Source: an uncultured Croceitalea sp. (GTDB lineage: Bacteria; Bacteroidota; Bacteroidia; Flavobacteriales; Flavobacteriaceae). Taken from it: a DNA stretch of 64,000 bases. The position numbers and the translations under genes are program-made. The stretch is from contig CANNDD010000001.1 of assembly GCA_947503285.1 (NCBI GenBank), positions 496,001 through 560,000 on the forward strand, written 5' to 3'. Each line of letters begins with the position of its first letter. The stretch's first letter is position 1. Positions 6,711-16,520 of this stretch are shown piece after piece. A model generated the notes under the pieces. The model saw only the letters and a program-made list of their open reading frames with translations, searched no databases and was not told where the DNA came from.

Positions 6711-9143
6711 ATGGAAATCTATCTTTTAAAATCCGCTGCTTGTATGGCCATCTTGTTGGCCTTTTACAAGGTATTTCTCGAAAAAGAACAGATGCATGTC
6801 TTTAAACGGTTTTTTCTTTTGGGGGCAGTGATCATAGCCTTGGTCATACCATCGCTGGTCTTTGTTGAATACATTCCCATTGCGGCTACAACCCTACAAG
6901 AACCGTTAGTCATAAATATACCGCCAAATGGGCAACTGCTTGAAGAACCCATTGCCGTAACCGATATGGACACCATCAATTGGTCGTTACTATTCTTGAC
7001 CCTTTATGGGTTTGGCGTATTGGGCTTTGGTTTTCGATTTGTCAAAAACCTAACCCAAATTATTAGGCGTATTCGTATCAATCCGAAGTTGAGACAGCTT
7101 TTTAGTGTAAAGGTCTTGCTGTCGGAAAAAATGCCCCCGCATACTTTCTTTAAGTACATCTTTTTGAACAAATCCAATTTTGAGGCCGAAAATATTCCGA
7201 AAGAGGTTTTGCTACATGAAGAAACACACGCGAAGCAGCTGCATACCTTGGATGTATTATTCATAGAACTTTTACAAGTAATCCTCTGGTTCAACCCCCT
7301 AATTTTCTTGTTTAAAAAAAGCATCAAATTAAACCATGAGTTTTTAGCTGATCAAGCCGTCATAGAAAAAGGCGCACCCCAGAGCAATTATCAGAATACA
7401 TTGCTCTCATACATATCAAATGAAAGTCTACAAAAATATCAGTCAATGGGCATGGCAAGTGCCCTAAATTATTCATCAATCAAAAAACGATTTATCATCA
7501 TGAAAAAAAGAACATCGAAAAGAGCAGTTTTACTGCGCAGCATTTTAGTATTGCCGCTATTGGCACTTTTACTTTATGGATTTAGTGAAACCAAATTTAT
7601 CGAAGTGCAAACCACCAAAACGGAAATTTCAAGCATTCCTAATTCCAAAAAAGCGAGTGTTGAACAAATTACTACATACAATTCATTGGCAAAAAAATAC
7701 AATGCCATTCCAATGGGGCAAAGAATAATTCCATTAAACGAATTACGGACGTTGGAATATAGCTATGCCCAAATGACTCCCGAACAGCGCGAAAACGCGG
7801 AGCCTTTTCCTGAATGTCAAACGGCTGAACCTATTGACATTCATATTGATGGCCATGGTAATATGCTGGTGAACGGAAAAGAGGTCACCCTTGAAGGGCT
7901 ACCGGACTCCTTGTCAAAAATAAATAGCGGATTGTCTAAAACGGCACGTGAGAAAAAAATAAGTGCCCGTATCCATGTCGAATCAACCACCGATAAAAAG
8001 ATGGTCAAACAGGTCGAAGCCATGCTCATTGACTATGGGGTTGCCACGCTCAATATCGTCGGGCCAAAAAAAGGAGCGACAATCCCTCAAGAAGGTGCTT
8101 CTCGAAAACTCATGTCAGAATACGACGCATTGGCTAAAAAATACAATGCAATGGACCGTAACCATATGCGGATTCTCAAAAATGACGTGGAACGTTTGGA
8201 ATATATCTATAGTCTGATGTCAGATAAACAAAAAGTCGATGCCGAGCCTTTTCCAGATTTTCCCGAACCTCCACCTGCACCAAAGGCCCTAAAACCTGCT
8301 GAAGCTCCAGCGCCAGTTCAAAGTACGAGAGTACTAAAGGGTGAAGTAAGTGCTGTTGCCCCACCAAATGCAAAGGCTCCAAAAGCAATCAAGGGGGAGG
8401 TCAATAACATTCCGGTTCCGCCCCTACCTCCAGAGCCAAAAGCACCTCTTGACCATATTATCGAAATGGCCAAAAAAGGGGCTACCTTCTTCTATGAGGA
8501 TAAAAAGATTTCTTCAGACAAAGCAATAGAATTGCTTAAAAAGAATGAAAGTCTGAATATTTCAACCACAAAAAGTCAGTCTAAAAATCCGCAAGTTCGA
8601 ATATCTAAAAAGCCCATTAAAATCAAAAAATCATCAGCTTCAAGAAGTTCGATTGAAACGGGAAACATTACCGTAAATGGTAAAGAACTTTTTTATAGCA
8701 CGAGAAATGGAAGTACCAGTTACTTTAATGAAACAGGGAACCAGGTTGATAGGCAAGGAAGACTATTATCTGAGAACCAGAAAGAGAACCCAACTTTCTA
8801 TTTTAACGGAACTAAAATTTCTTCTTCAATAGCACATCAACTATTAAAAACAAATAGGTCAATACAGGTAACGACCAAAAATTATACGGAAGATGAATAT
8901 GCCATAGTATTGACCGATTTAAGCAAAGTTTCTTCTGCTCAAAATCATAATAAAAATGACAATCCAAACTCGGTTATTGACCTTACCGATATGATAGCTC
9001 AAGATGCCTTATTTTTCTATAATGATGAACCCATCTCAGCGGAAAAGGCATTGTGGCTGACCAAGAACACCTATATTGAAAGAGTAAATACCATAGGATC
9101 CAAAAAGGGAAAAACTAAGGTCTATTTATGGGAAAAAGCATGA
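6711..9143 (+). CDS. BlaR1/M56 family membrane metalloprotease with repeat-rich periplasmic tail
   Basis: This 810-residue protein has membrane helices near residues 5-22, 36-53 and 91-110, then the M56 zinc site HEETH (169-173) with a downstream glutamate in NHEFLADQ (about E210), and a further membrane helix near 278-295. The C-terminal half of about 500 residues is unusual. It has two copies of a YxxLAKKYNA...AEPFP unit (about 322-367 and 470-515), a proline-rich linker, and three related FFY/FYF...IS...A units (about 590, 695 and 765). The family senses envelope signals and activates BlaI cleavage. The tail presumably senses or contacts periplasmic partners (inference). Confidence 0.85.
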   Translation: MEIYLLKSAACMAILLAFYKVFLEKEQMHVFKRFFLLGAVIIALVIPSLVFVEYIPIAATTLQEPLVINIPPNGQLLEEPIAVTDMDTINWSLLFLTLYGFGVLGFGFRFVKNLTQIIRRIRINPKLRQLFSVKVLLSEKMPPHTFFKYIFLNKSNFEAENIPKEVLLHEETHAKQLHTLDVLFIELLQVILWFNPLIFLFKKSIKLNHEFLADQAVIEKGAPQSNYQNTLLSYISNESLQKYQSMGMASALNYSSIKKRFIIMKKRTSKRAVLLRSILVLPLLALLLYGFSETKFIEVQTTKTEISSIPNSKKASVEQITTYNSLAKKYNAIPMGQRIIPLNELRTLEYSYAQMTPEQRENAEPFPECQTAEPIDIHIDGHGNMLVNGKEVTLEGLPDSLSKINSGLSKTAREKKISARIHVESTTDKKMVKQVEAMLIDYGVATLNIVGPKKGATIPQEGASRKLMSEYDALAKKYNAMDRNHMRILKNDVERLEYIYSLMSDKQKVDAEPFPDFPEPPPAPKALKPAEAPAPVQSTRVLKGEVSAVAPPNAKAPKAIKGEVNNIPVPPLPPEPKAPLDHIIEMAKKGATFFYEDKKISSDKAIELLKKNESLNISTTKSQSKNPQVRISKKPIKIKKSSASRSSIETGNITVNGKELFYSTRNGSTSYFNETGNQVDRQGRLLSENQKENPTFYFNGTKISSSIAHQLLKTNRSIQVTTKNYTEDEYAIVLTDLSKVSSAQNHNKNDNPNSVIDLTDMIAQDALFFYNDEPISAEKALWLTKNTYIERVNTIGSKKGKTKVYLWEKA

Positions 9144-9187
9144 GAATTACTTAACACCAAAGGTAGCCTTCGCCATAAATCACTGTT

Positions 9188-9212
9188 AAAGCCTTCAAAT
9201 TGAGGGCTTTTT
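9188..9212 (+). terminator. Terminator of the first BlaI/BlaR1 operon
   Basis: A 10-bp stem (AAAGCCTTCA at 9188-9197 with TGAGGGCTTT at 9201-9210, one wobble) with a 3-base loop and trailing T residues, 45 bases after the BlaR1 stop codon. Confidence 0.75.
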
Positions 9213-9254
9213 CTGTAACAAATCATTGGAAATTACGTTCTATAAACATTGTTA

Positions 9255-9305
9255 GTTCGAGCGAAGTCAAGAACCAATGAGATTTCAACTGTGCTCAAGG
9301 TGACA
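9255..9305. repeat. Diverged copy of the dispersed GAGCGCAGTC/GACTGCGCTC inverted repeat
   Basis: The arms TTCGAGCGAAGTCAAG and TTTCAACTGTGCTCAAGG match the clean copy at 25266-25306 with a few substitutions. The copy lies between the BlaR1 terminator and the DUF4407 gene. Confidence 0.6.
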
Positions 9306-9342
9306 AAGAGAACAAATTCATCAAACCAAAACGAACACTATC

Positions 9343-10443
9343 ATGTTACAACGATTCTTTATCTTCTGTTCAGGAGCCGACACCGATATTCTTTCAACTT
9401 GTTCAAATGGGGAACGCAATAAATATGCGGGGATAGGCGCAACCGTATTTTTTACCGCGGTTATGGCCTTTATCGCCAGTGGCTATGCATTATACACTGT
9501 TTTTGACAATATTTTCACCTCTATTTTCTTCGGATTTATCTGGGGCCTACTCATTTTCAATCTTGATCGATATATTGTATCTACAATTAAGAAAAAAGAT
9601 AGCTTCAAAAGTGAATTCATACAGGCTGCCCCACGAATAATTTTGGCCATCATCATTGCCATCGTTATCGCCAAACCTTTAGAGATGAAAATTTTTGAAA
9701 AGGAAATCAATCAGGTGTTGTTGGAAGAAAAAAATGCAATGACATTGGAAAATAAGGAACAATTGGCATTACAGTATACTCCGAAAATTGAGGCCATCAA
9801 TCAAGAAATAGGCACTCTAAAAAATGAGATTGTTGCAAAAGAAGCTGAAACAAATGCTTTATATGATACCTACATTTCAGAAGCAGAAGGCACAGCGGGT
9901 ACAGGGTTATTGGGCAAAGGCCCCGTGTATGAAGAAAAACGTGAAAAACATGACGCTTATCTTGCAGAACTACAACAATTGAAAATGACCAATGCTGAAA
10001 AAATTGCGGCATTAGAGAGCCAAATAGCTACTCTAAATAAAGATTACGATCAGGCCGTATCAGGCTCACAACCCATTATAGATGGCTTTGATGGGCTCAT
10101 GGCCCGTATCAATGCCTTGAATAAACTACCTTGGCTACCCTCATTTTTCATTTTCCTACTTTTTCTTGCCATAGAGACCGCACCTATTATTGCCAAGCTA
10201 TTGGCCCCTAAAGGGGAATACGATTATAAGGTGGAGGAAGCCGAAAGTGTTGTTGCCACATGGGTCACGCAAAAAGTAACACAACGTAAACTGCTGATGT
10301 CGACCGATGCCGTTATGAACCAAGAAATTTATGAGGATATCAAATCTGAAGAAGAACTATATCGCTACAAAAAAGAAAAGGCCGAAGAGCTATTGCGTCT
10401 ACAGGCAGACTCTTTTCACAACACGCAAATAAAGGGACTTTAG
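9343..10443 (+). CDS. DUF4407 domain membrane protein
   Basis: This 366-residue protein has membrane helices at about residues 33-50, 58-73, 90-106 and 264-285. A charged coiled-coil region (about 113-245) is held between the third and fourth helices. The stretch FGFIWGLLIFNLDRYIVSTI is characteristic of DUF4407 proteins, whose function is unknown. A C-terminal charged helix follows. It appears to be a single gene. Its stop codon overlaps the stop of rfbD, on the opposite strand, by 4 bases. Confidence 0.88.
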   Translation: MLQRFFIFCSGADTDILSTCSNGERNKYAGIGATVFFTAVMAFIASGYALYTVFDNIFTSIFFGFIWGLLIFNLDRYIVSTIKKKDSFKSEFIQAAPRIILAIIIAIVIAKPLEMKIFEKEINQVLLEEKNAMTLENKEQLALQYTPKIEAINQEIGTLKNEIVAKEAETNALYDTYISEAEGTAGTGLLGKGPVYEEKREKHDAYLAELQQLKMTNAEKIAALESQIATLNKDYDQAVSGSQPIIDGFDGLMARINALNKLPWLPSFFIFLLFLAIETAPIIAKLLAPKGEYDYKVEEAESVVATWVTQKVTQRKLLMSTDAVMNQEIYEDIKSEEELYRYKKEKAEELLRLQADSFHNTQIKGL

Positions 10444-11306
10444 GCCTTCATTTCAGCGTAAGCTTTTATCGCGAGTTTAAGGCTATCATGCCAGTGCGGA
10501 ATTTCAATTCCGAAGGTTTGCTTGATCTTTGATTTATCAAGCACACTGAACTTAGGCCTAGCTGCCGGCGTAGGGTATTCCGAAGATAGAATTGGTTTCA
10601 GGTTTATGGTAATGCCATATTCATCAAAGATTGCCTTGGCGAAATCATACCAACTGGCCACACCTTCATTACTATAATTATAGATACCGTAATCAATGCT
10701 ATGCGCTTTGATCATCTGAATTATCATTTTCGCCAAATCTTTCGCATATGTTGGGGTACCGACCTGATCATAGACCACCGATAATTCATCACGCTCTGAA
10801 CCTAAACGAACCATAGTTTTCATAAAGTTGGTATTGAACTCAGAATACAACCATGATGTTCGAATGATAAAATGCTCTTTGAGGTTATTGATAATAGCAC
10901 GTTCCCCTTTGTATTTGGTATCGCCATAAAAACCGATTGGTCTGGCAATGTCCTCTTCTTTATAGGGCTCGTTGGAATAGCCGTCAAAAACGAAATCAGT
11001 TGAGATATGTATCAATACCGTTTTGCTTTCATGACAACCCAATGCCAAATTCCTTGCTCCGGTAATATTTACCAAACGTGCCAAATCTGTATTTGATTCC
11101 GCTTTATCCACATTGGTAAACGCCGCACAATTGATGCAATAGGCATAGTCATTCACGGTCAACTCGTGATACACCGATTCGTAGTTGGTGATATCCAATT
11201 CAGATGATGATCTAAAAACAACATTAAGGCCATTGTTTTTGTTCGCCGTTAGCGCTTTAAACGTATGGCCCAATTGACCTGAAGCCCCAGTTACAAGAAT
11301 ATTCAT
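10440..11306 (-). CDS. rfbD: dTDP-4-dehydrorhamnose reductase
   Basis: This 288-residue extended-SDR-type reductase catalyses the NADPH-dependent last step to dTDP-L-rhamnose. The nucleotide-binding loop is VTGASGQLGHTF (about residues 5-16). The catalytic pattern is YGDTKYKGE, followed by the family signature RTSWLYSEFNTNFMKTM. It is the last gene of the rfbBACD operon, 17 bases after rfbC. Its stop overlaps that of the convergent DUF4407 gene. Confidence 0.95.
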   Translation of the reverse strand: MNILVTGASGQLGHTFKALTANKNNGLNVVFRSSSELDITNYESVYHELTVNDYAYCINCAAFTNVDKAESNTDLARLVNITGARNLALGCHESKTVLIHISTDFVFDGYSNEPYKEEDIARPIGFYGDTKYKGERAIINNLKEHFIIRTSWLYSEFNTNFMKTMVRLGSERDELSVVYDQVGTPTYAKDLAKMIIQMIKAHSIDYGIYNYSNEGVASWYDFAKAIFDEYGITINLKPILSSEYPTPAARPKFSVLDKSKIKQTFGIEIPHWHDSLKLAIKAYAEMKA

Positions 11307-11323
11307 TGATTGCGTTTACCTAT

Positions 11324-11878
11324 TTATAGTTGACCTACTACCAATTTATCAAAAGTGGGAAGCAGTTTGTCTTTTTTGGATATGATCAATTGCGAATCCT
11401 CTAAAATCCAATCAATATCAAACTCCGAATCATTGTACAAAACTCCTCCTTCAGAGGCTTTATTGTAGAAATTGTCACATTTATAGAAAAAAGTAGCAGT
11501 TTCGCTTAAAGTTACAAAACCATGTGCGCACCCCCTAGGAATAAACATTTGTTTATGATTTTCAGCGGAAAGTCTCGTTCGCACGACCTTACCAAAAGTC
11601 GGGGAATCTGGTCTGATGTCAACGGCGACATCCAAAACCTCTCCTGTAACGACCCGTACCAGTTTAGCCTGGGCATGTTCCCCATATTGAAAATGAAGCC
11701 CACGAAGAACCCCCTTTGAAGAGAAGGATTGATTGTCTTGCACAAAAGTCGTTCTAGAGCCGGTCAGGTCTTCAAACTTTTCTTGATTGTAACTTTCAAA
11801 AAAATAGCCCCTTTCATCCTCAAAAACCGTTGGTTCGAGAACGAAACATCCATCGATTTCAGTATGCTTTAATTTCAT
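11324..11878 (-). CDS. rfbC: dTDP-4-dehydrorhamnose 3,5-epimerase
   Basis: This 184-residue cupin-fold epimerase converts dTDP-4-keto-6-deoxyglucose to the L-sugar. The substrate-binding start [12 protein letters not shown] (about residues 21-32), the catalytic histidine in RGLHFQ (H62) and the motif [14 protein letters not shown] are all present. The length is normal. Its start overlaps the rfbA stop by 4 bases, indicating translational coupling within the rhamnose operon. Confidence 0.96.
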   Translation of the reverse strand: MKLKHTEIDGCFVLEPTVFEDERGYFFESYNQEKFEDLTGSRTTFVQDNQSFSSKGVLRGLHFQYGEHAQAKLVRVVTGEVLDVAVDIRPDSPTFGKVVRTRLSAENHKQMFIPRGCAHGFVTLSETATFFYKCDNFYNKASEGGVLYNDSEFDIDWILEDSQLIISKKDKLLPTFDKLVVGQL

Positions 11879-12732
11879 AATGCTTCCAATAAACTTTTAC
11901 TATAGCCACTTTTCGTCAAAGGCTGTGCTATCTTCTTGAATTGATTCTTTGTAATATAGCCCATTTTATATGCAGATGATTCAATAGCCCCAATTTTTAA
12001 TCCCTGTCGTTCTTCAATCACCTGAACAAACTGTGAAGCCTGCATCAATGAGGCAAAAGTACCGGTATCGAGCCAGGCTGTACCCCTATCCATAATACTC
12101 ACTTTCAATTTCCCCCGTTTGAGGTACTCTTGGTTGATATCAGTGATTTCCAATTCACCCCGCGGACTGGGTTTGATGTTTTTGGCAATCTCAACCACGT
12201 CATTATCATAAAAATAAATACCCGGAACGGCATAATTGGATTTTGGATATTTCGGTTTTTCCTCTATTGATATGACCTGTCCCCCTTCGTCGAACTCAAC
12301 GACACCGTAACGTTCAGGGTCGTTTACGTGATAAGCATAGATAATTCCACCATCTGGGTCATTGTTGGCCTGCAATAGGTTTTCCAAGCCTGTTCCATAA
12401 AAAATGTTATCCCCTAGAACCAGGGCAACTTTATCGTTTCCTATAAATTCTTCCCCAATGATAAAGGCTTCTGCCAAACCATTTGGTTCTGCTTGCACGG
12501 CATATTCAAATCGGCACCCATATTTTCTACCGTCACCCAATAATTTTTTGAATAGTGGTAGGTCATGTGGGGTGGATATGATCAAGATTTCCCAGATTCC
12601 AGACTCCAATAAAGTTGAAAGTGGATAATAGATCATGGGTTTATCGTACACCGGCATTAGTTGCTTGCTTACTGCCAATGTTATAGGGTGTAATCGGGTT
12701 CCAGAGCCCCCGGCCAATATAATTCCTTTCAA
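11875..12732 (-). CDS. rfbA: Glucose-1-phosphate thymidylyltransferase
   Basis: This 285-residue nucleotidyltransferase makes dTDP-glucose from glucose-1-phosphate and dTTP, the entry step of the rhamnose pathway. The N-terminal [20 protein letters not shown] signature, VLGDNIFYG and [20 protein letters not shown] are all in place. The 165-base gap to rfbB upstream contains a 7-bp inverted repeat (GAGAACG at 12780-12786 with CGTTCTC at 12800-12806). A separate promoter or an attenuating structure there is possible. Confidence 0.97.
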   Translation of the reverse strand: MKGIILAGGSGTRLHPITLAVSKQLMPVYDKPMIYYPLSTLLESGIWEILIISTPHDLPLFKKLLGDGRKYGCRFEYAVQAEPNGLAEAFIIGEEFIGNDKVALVLGDNIFYGTGLENLLQANNDPDGGIIYAYHVNDPERYGVVEFDEGGQVISIEEKPKYPKSNYAVPGIYFYDNDVVEIAKNIKPSPRGELEITDINQEYLKRGKLKVSIMDRGTAWLDTGTFASLMQASQFVQVIEERQGLKIGAIESSAYKMGYITKNQFKKIAQPLTKSGYSKSLLEAL

Positions 12733-12897
12733 ACGTTTAAATTTTAGTAATTAATCAATAAAAAATAAATTATAAAACTGAGAACGTATGTAAACGCTGC
12801 GTTCTCGCATCAAAAATTTTAAACCTTGCCTATTACAAAGAAATGTTTAAAATTTCTTAATGCTCGTTTCATATATTTATGTGCTTTGGATTGGCCA

Positions 12898-13935
12898 TTA
12901 CGCCAAACTTGAATTTTTATTTTCTACGTACCTGTTGATATACCAATCTATGGTCTTTTCAATGCCGGTCTCAAAATTTTCATCAGCTTCCCAGCCCAGA
13001 TCATTTTCAATTTTCGTCGCATCTATGGCATACCTGAAATCGTGGCCAGCTCGGTCTTTGACATAGGTAATTAAATCTTCGTATGATTTTTCATCCTTTC
13101 GAGGATGTTTTTTATCCAAAATAGCACAAACGGTCTTTGCGATATAAAGGTTATTGCGTTCATTACGACCGCCTATATTATAGGTTTCCCCAGAAATTCC
13201 TTTTTCATATGCCAAGGCAATGCCTTTGCAATGATCCAATACATACAACCAATCACGAATGTTTGAACCGTCACCATAGATAGGTATGGGTTCTTTTGCC
13301 AAGGCTTTTCGAATAATGGTGGGAATCAATTTTTCATCATGTTGTTTTGGCCCGTAATTGTTTGAGCAATTTGTAGTGACCACATTCATACCGAAAGTAT
13401 GGTGGTAACTTCTAACAATAAAATCAGAGGATGCTTTTGAGGCACTATATGGGCTATTCGGGGCATAGGGCGTTGTTTCCATAAACAATCCTTCCTTGCC
13501 TAAAGTACCATAAACCTCATCAGTGGATACATGATGAAAACGTGACGTTTTATATGCTTCTTTGTAAATGCCAGGACCGACCATCCAATGTTTTTTAGCA
13601 ACGTCAATTAGATTGAACGTACCAATGATATTGGTCTGCATAAACGCATCAGGATTTGTAATCGAATTATCGACATGTGATTCAGCCGCAAAATGGATAA
13701 CGCCTTTGATGTCATACTGCTCGAATATTCCCTCTATCAGTTTTCTGTCACAGATATCGCCTTCAACGAATGTATAACGCTTATGCGATGCCACCTCATT
13801 TAAATTATCTAGATTACCGGCATAGGTCAATGCATCAATATTTACCAAATGGATATCAGGATGACCATTCAGAAAATAAGGCACAAAATTGGAACCTATA
13901 AAACCCGCCCCGCCGGTTATTAATATATATGTCAT
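12898..13935 (-). CDS. rfbB: dTDP-glucose 4,6-dehydratase
   Basis: This 345-residue extended SDR oxidises and dehydrates dTDP-glucose. The NAD loop GGAGFIGSNF lies at residues 8-17, the hallmark TDE at 138-140 (VSTDEVYG), and the catalytic Tyr163/Lys167 in YSASK. It heads the rhamnose operon. Upstream on the minus strand are a TATATTTA box (13966-13973) and a CTTTCACAAC motif (14003-14012), in the same arrangement as at other polysaccharide promoters in the window. Confidence 0.97.
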   Translation of the reverse strand: MTYILITGGAGFIGSNFVPYFLNGHPDIHLVNIDALTYAGNLDNLNEVASHKRYTFVEGDICDRKLIEGIFEQYDIKGVIHFAAESHVDNSITNPDAFMQTNIIGTFNLIDVAKKHWMVGPGIYKEAYKTSRFHHVSTDEVYGTLGKEGLFMETTPYAPNSPYSASKASSDFIVRSYHHTFGMNVVTTNCSNNYGPKQHDEKLIPTIIRKALAKEPIPIYGDGSNIRDWLYVLDHCKGIALAYEKGISGETYNIGGRNERNNLYIAKTVCAILDKKHPRKDEKSYEDLITYVKDRAGHDFRYAIDATKIENDLGWEADENFETGIEKTIDWYINRYVENKNSSLA

Positions 13936-14002
13936 TACTATTTAAGTTTTACACTTCTTATTTTGTAAATATAATCCTACAATTTATTTCGAATCAATTT
14001 AT

Positions 14003-14012
14003 GTTGTGAAAG
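14003..14012 (-). promoter_or_regulatory. Shared upstream motif, rfbB promoter
   Basis: The minus strand reads CTTTCACAAC, 29 bases before a TATATTTA box (13966-13973) and about 68 bases before the rfbB start. The same motif and spacing occur before ugd, the 33.7-kb operon and the H-NOX gene. Confidence 0.55.
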
Positions 14013-14157
14013 TTGGATTTTTGGTGGTACAACTCATTAAGATATACTTTTCGCCTTTAGAAAGCCAATGAATTAACATATCCATAAAACCACTACCAGT
14101 CAATTCGTATTATACCTGAAAACTTTTTCTTACTTTAGTAAGTATAGAATTAGATAA

Positions 14158-15294
14158 ATGACAGCGCAAATTACCGAAAAACCCTATATACTCGCAGTTG
14201 ATGATGAGCAATTAAATCTGGAACTACTGCGCTTTATCCTAGAACGGAACAATTATGAATATAAGGGTACGAGCGATGACGATTATTTTTTTGAACTGCT
14301 GCAACAACAGGTTCCCGACCTAATTTTATTGGATGTTATCATGCCAAGAATCGAAGGTTTTGAACTCTGTCAAAAATTAAAGAGCATTCCTGAATACAAA
14401 AATATTCCCGTCATATTCTTAACCGGTAAGGTAAATATAAAAGATAAGGTAAAGGGGTTCGAAGTCGGCGGTGTTGATTACGTCACCAAACCTTTTAATG
14501 AACAAGAACTCATTGCCCGTATACAGACACACGTAGAACTTATTCGCGCTAAAAATCAAATTGAGTTACAAGCTGAAAACCTAAGACAATCGAACATTTT
14601 AAAAGATCGGATGTTCTCCATCATCGGTCATGACCTACGATCACCTTTAAGTGCTGCAAAATTAAAGATGGATTTTATCATGCGGGGTATTATTGACCCT
14701 AAGTCTGACGAGTTTCTTGATGGTACGGTATATGAGCTTTTAAAGACCATGGATGAGGCCTTGAACCTGCTCCAAAACTTGTTGGGCTGGGCAAAATCAG
14801 AAAGTAATCAAATACAGATCATACCCGAAAATCTTGATGTTTTTGATTTGGTAGAACAGACTTTCCGCTTATTGAAATTGGGCAGCGAACATAAAAAAAT
14901 CAATTTGGTCAATAATGTACCAAAAGACACTATGGTCTATGCAGACATGAACACGGTCAAAACCGTTCTAAGAAACTTACTTTCGAACGCCATCAAGTTT
15001 ACACCTGTTGATGGTTTGATTCAAGTAAACTCAAACACTGAGAATGGTCGTTTGACCATTGAGGTAGAAGATAACGGTCAAGGAATACCAAAAGAAGATA
15101 TTGGCAAAATTCTCAACCCGAATGAGCATTTTAGCAAGCTTGGCACTGAAAAAGAACCTGGCACTGGTTTAGGATTGATACTATGTCAAAACTTTGTGCA
15201 TAAGAATGGGGGAACCTTGAATATCAGAAGTGAGGTTGGTAAAGGAAGTGTTTTTTACTTTGACTTGCCCATCCATACAAAACAACTTGCTTAA
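14158..15294 (+). CDS. Receiver-histidine kinase hybrid
   Basis: This 378-residue soluble protein has an N-terminal receiver domain (acidic pair in AVDDEQ, phospho-acceptor D59 in LLDVIMP, lysine in KPFN near 111), a short coiled linker, HisKA with H158 in FSIIGHDLRSPLS, and an HATPase domain with NLLSNAIKF, DNGQGIP and GTGLGL boxes. Receiver-first kinases usually take phosphate from another kinase to alter their own activity. It is the only plus-strand gene inside the polysaccharide locus, divergent from rfbB, and its stop overlaps the GT2 stop by 4 bases. A role in controlling polysaccharide synthesis is likely by position. Confidence 0.92.
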   Translation: MTAQITEKPYILAVDDEQLNLELLRFILERNNYEYKGTSDDDYFFELLQQQVPDLILLDVIMPRIEGFELCQKLKSIPEYKNIPVIFLTGKVNIKDKVKGFEVGGVDYVTKPFNEQELIARIQTHVELIRAKNQIELQAENLRQSNILKDRMFSIIGHDLRSPLSAAKLKMDFIMRGIIDPKSDEFLDGTVYELLKTMDEALNLLQNLLGWAKSESNQIQIIPENLDVFDLVEQTFRLLKLGSEHKKINLVNNVPKDTMVYADMNTVKTVLRNLLSNAIKFTPVDGLIQVNSNTENGRLTIEVEDNGQGIPKEDIGKILNPNEHFSKLGTEKEPGTGLGLILCQNFVHKNGGTLNIRSEVGKGSVFYFDLPIHTKQLA

Positions 15295-16502
15295 GCAACG
15301 GCCTCAGTCGTGGTTCCACCTCGTTTTGCACGTTCCCAATTTACCGATTGCTTTCCTTTTAAATAACGGGCAAACCCTAAGAAAACCGATAGGTTCATAA
15401 TAAAAAAGTAGTATGGAATGAACAGTACCTTAAGTCGAATCTGTTTGTTCTCTAAAAACCAACCTAAAAGGGCTGCTGCATAAAAAAGTACCTGTCCCCA
15501 AAACAATACACTAAAAACTCCAAAAGAGAACAAACCTTCGTTTTGGGCCAGAACAAAGTTTAAAGGAATCAAAAGCAATAATAACAAAGGGGTCAACGTC
15601 CACCGTAGCACCCGATGCGAAATATATTGAAATGATAAGGTTCCATATTTAAAAAAGTTCAAAAGAGGTGCCAGTCGTATGACCGACTGAATTCCTCCTG
15701 CTGAAATCCTGACCTTACGTTTTAATTCTTCCTTTACATTGGCAGAAGCGCTTTCAATGGCATATGCTTCTGGATTGTATTGAATCGTTTTTCCTTTCAT
15801 CGCTACCCGAAGTGAGATCATAAAGTCGTCTAAAAGTGTATCTTTTTCGACTTCTTGCCAAAGCTCGGTTCTGATGGCAAACAATTCGCCTGCCGCACCT
15901 ACCACGGAATACAGCTCTGCATCCCATTTTTTAAGTTGTGATTCATAACGCCAGTACATGCCTTCACCGGCACCAGCAGCACTATCCGCATCTTTTGAAT
16001 AAATGCGTTTTTCACCTGAGACACATCCTACTTTTGGGTTTCTAAAAAGACGGACTATCTCTTTAATCGCATCTTTTCCTAAACTGGTGTTGCCATCAGA
16101 AAAAATGACTATTGGGGTTTTAACATAGTGCATCCCCCTATTCATAGCAGCAATTTTACCGTTTCGCTCTGGCTGATGTAAAACACCTAGGTTTTCATAT
16201 TCTTTCAATAACTCTGGTGTACCATCATCAGAACCATCGGTCACCCATAACTGGGTTACTTTTTCTTGTGGGTAATTCAAACTCTTTGAGTTTGCCACTT
16301 TTTCATGTAGGTAGTCTTTTTCATTATAAGCAGCTACAAACAGTGTTACTTCCGGTTCATAATCTTCATTGCCCTCAAAAGGTTTTGCCCAACCTAAAAG
16401 CCTTCGCACTTTAATAATACCGAAGAGTAAAATTCCGTACCCTAAATACGAATAGAATATGATGAACAAGGCCAACCAGAAAATTATCTTTAAAGTCTCC
16501 AT
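15291..16502 (-). CDS. Membrane glycosyltransferase family 2
   Basis: This 403-residue processive-type GT2 has an N-terminal membrane helix (about residues 5-27), a GT-A domain with VAAYNEKDYL, the UDP-binding TDGSDDGT, a FSDGNT (DxD-like) site and a DDFMIS motif, and then three or four C-terminal membrane helices (about 295-375). It would add sugars at the inner face of the membrane. It is the last gene of the ugd operon, 18 bases after the acyltransferase. Confidence 0.9.
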   Translation of the reverse strand: METLKIIFWLALFIIFYSYLGYGILLFGIIKVRRLLGWAKPFEGNEDYEPEVTLFVAAYNEKDYLHEKVANSKSLNYPQEKVTQLWVTDGSDDGTPELLKEYENLGVLHQPERNGKIAAMNRGMHYVKTPIVIFSDGNTSLGKDAIKEIVRLFRNPKVGCVSGEKRIYSKDADSAAGAGEGMYWRYESQLKKWDAELYSVVGAAGELFAIRTELWQEVEKDTLLDDFMISLRVAMKGKTIQYNPEAYAIESASANVKEELKRKVRISAGGIQSVIRLAPLLNFFKYGTLSFQYISHRVLRWTLTPLLLLLLIPLNFVLAQNEGLFSFGVFSVLFWGQVLFYAAALLGWFLENKQIRLKVLFIPYYFFIMNLSVFLGFARYLKGKQSVNWERAKRGGTTTEAVA

Positions 16503-16520
16503 ACTAGTATATCTTATATT

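Noticed and set aside
6322-9143. Assignment of the first BlaI/BlaR1 pair as a beta-lactam resistance system
   Set aside because: No beta-lactamase or penicillin-binding protein gene is adjacent and the sensor domain is not penicillin-binding-like.
12780-12806. GAGAACG/CGTTCTC inverted repeat between rfbB and rfbA, considered as a terminator
   Set aside because: The loop is 13 bases and no T-run follows on either strand, so a terminator is not supported.
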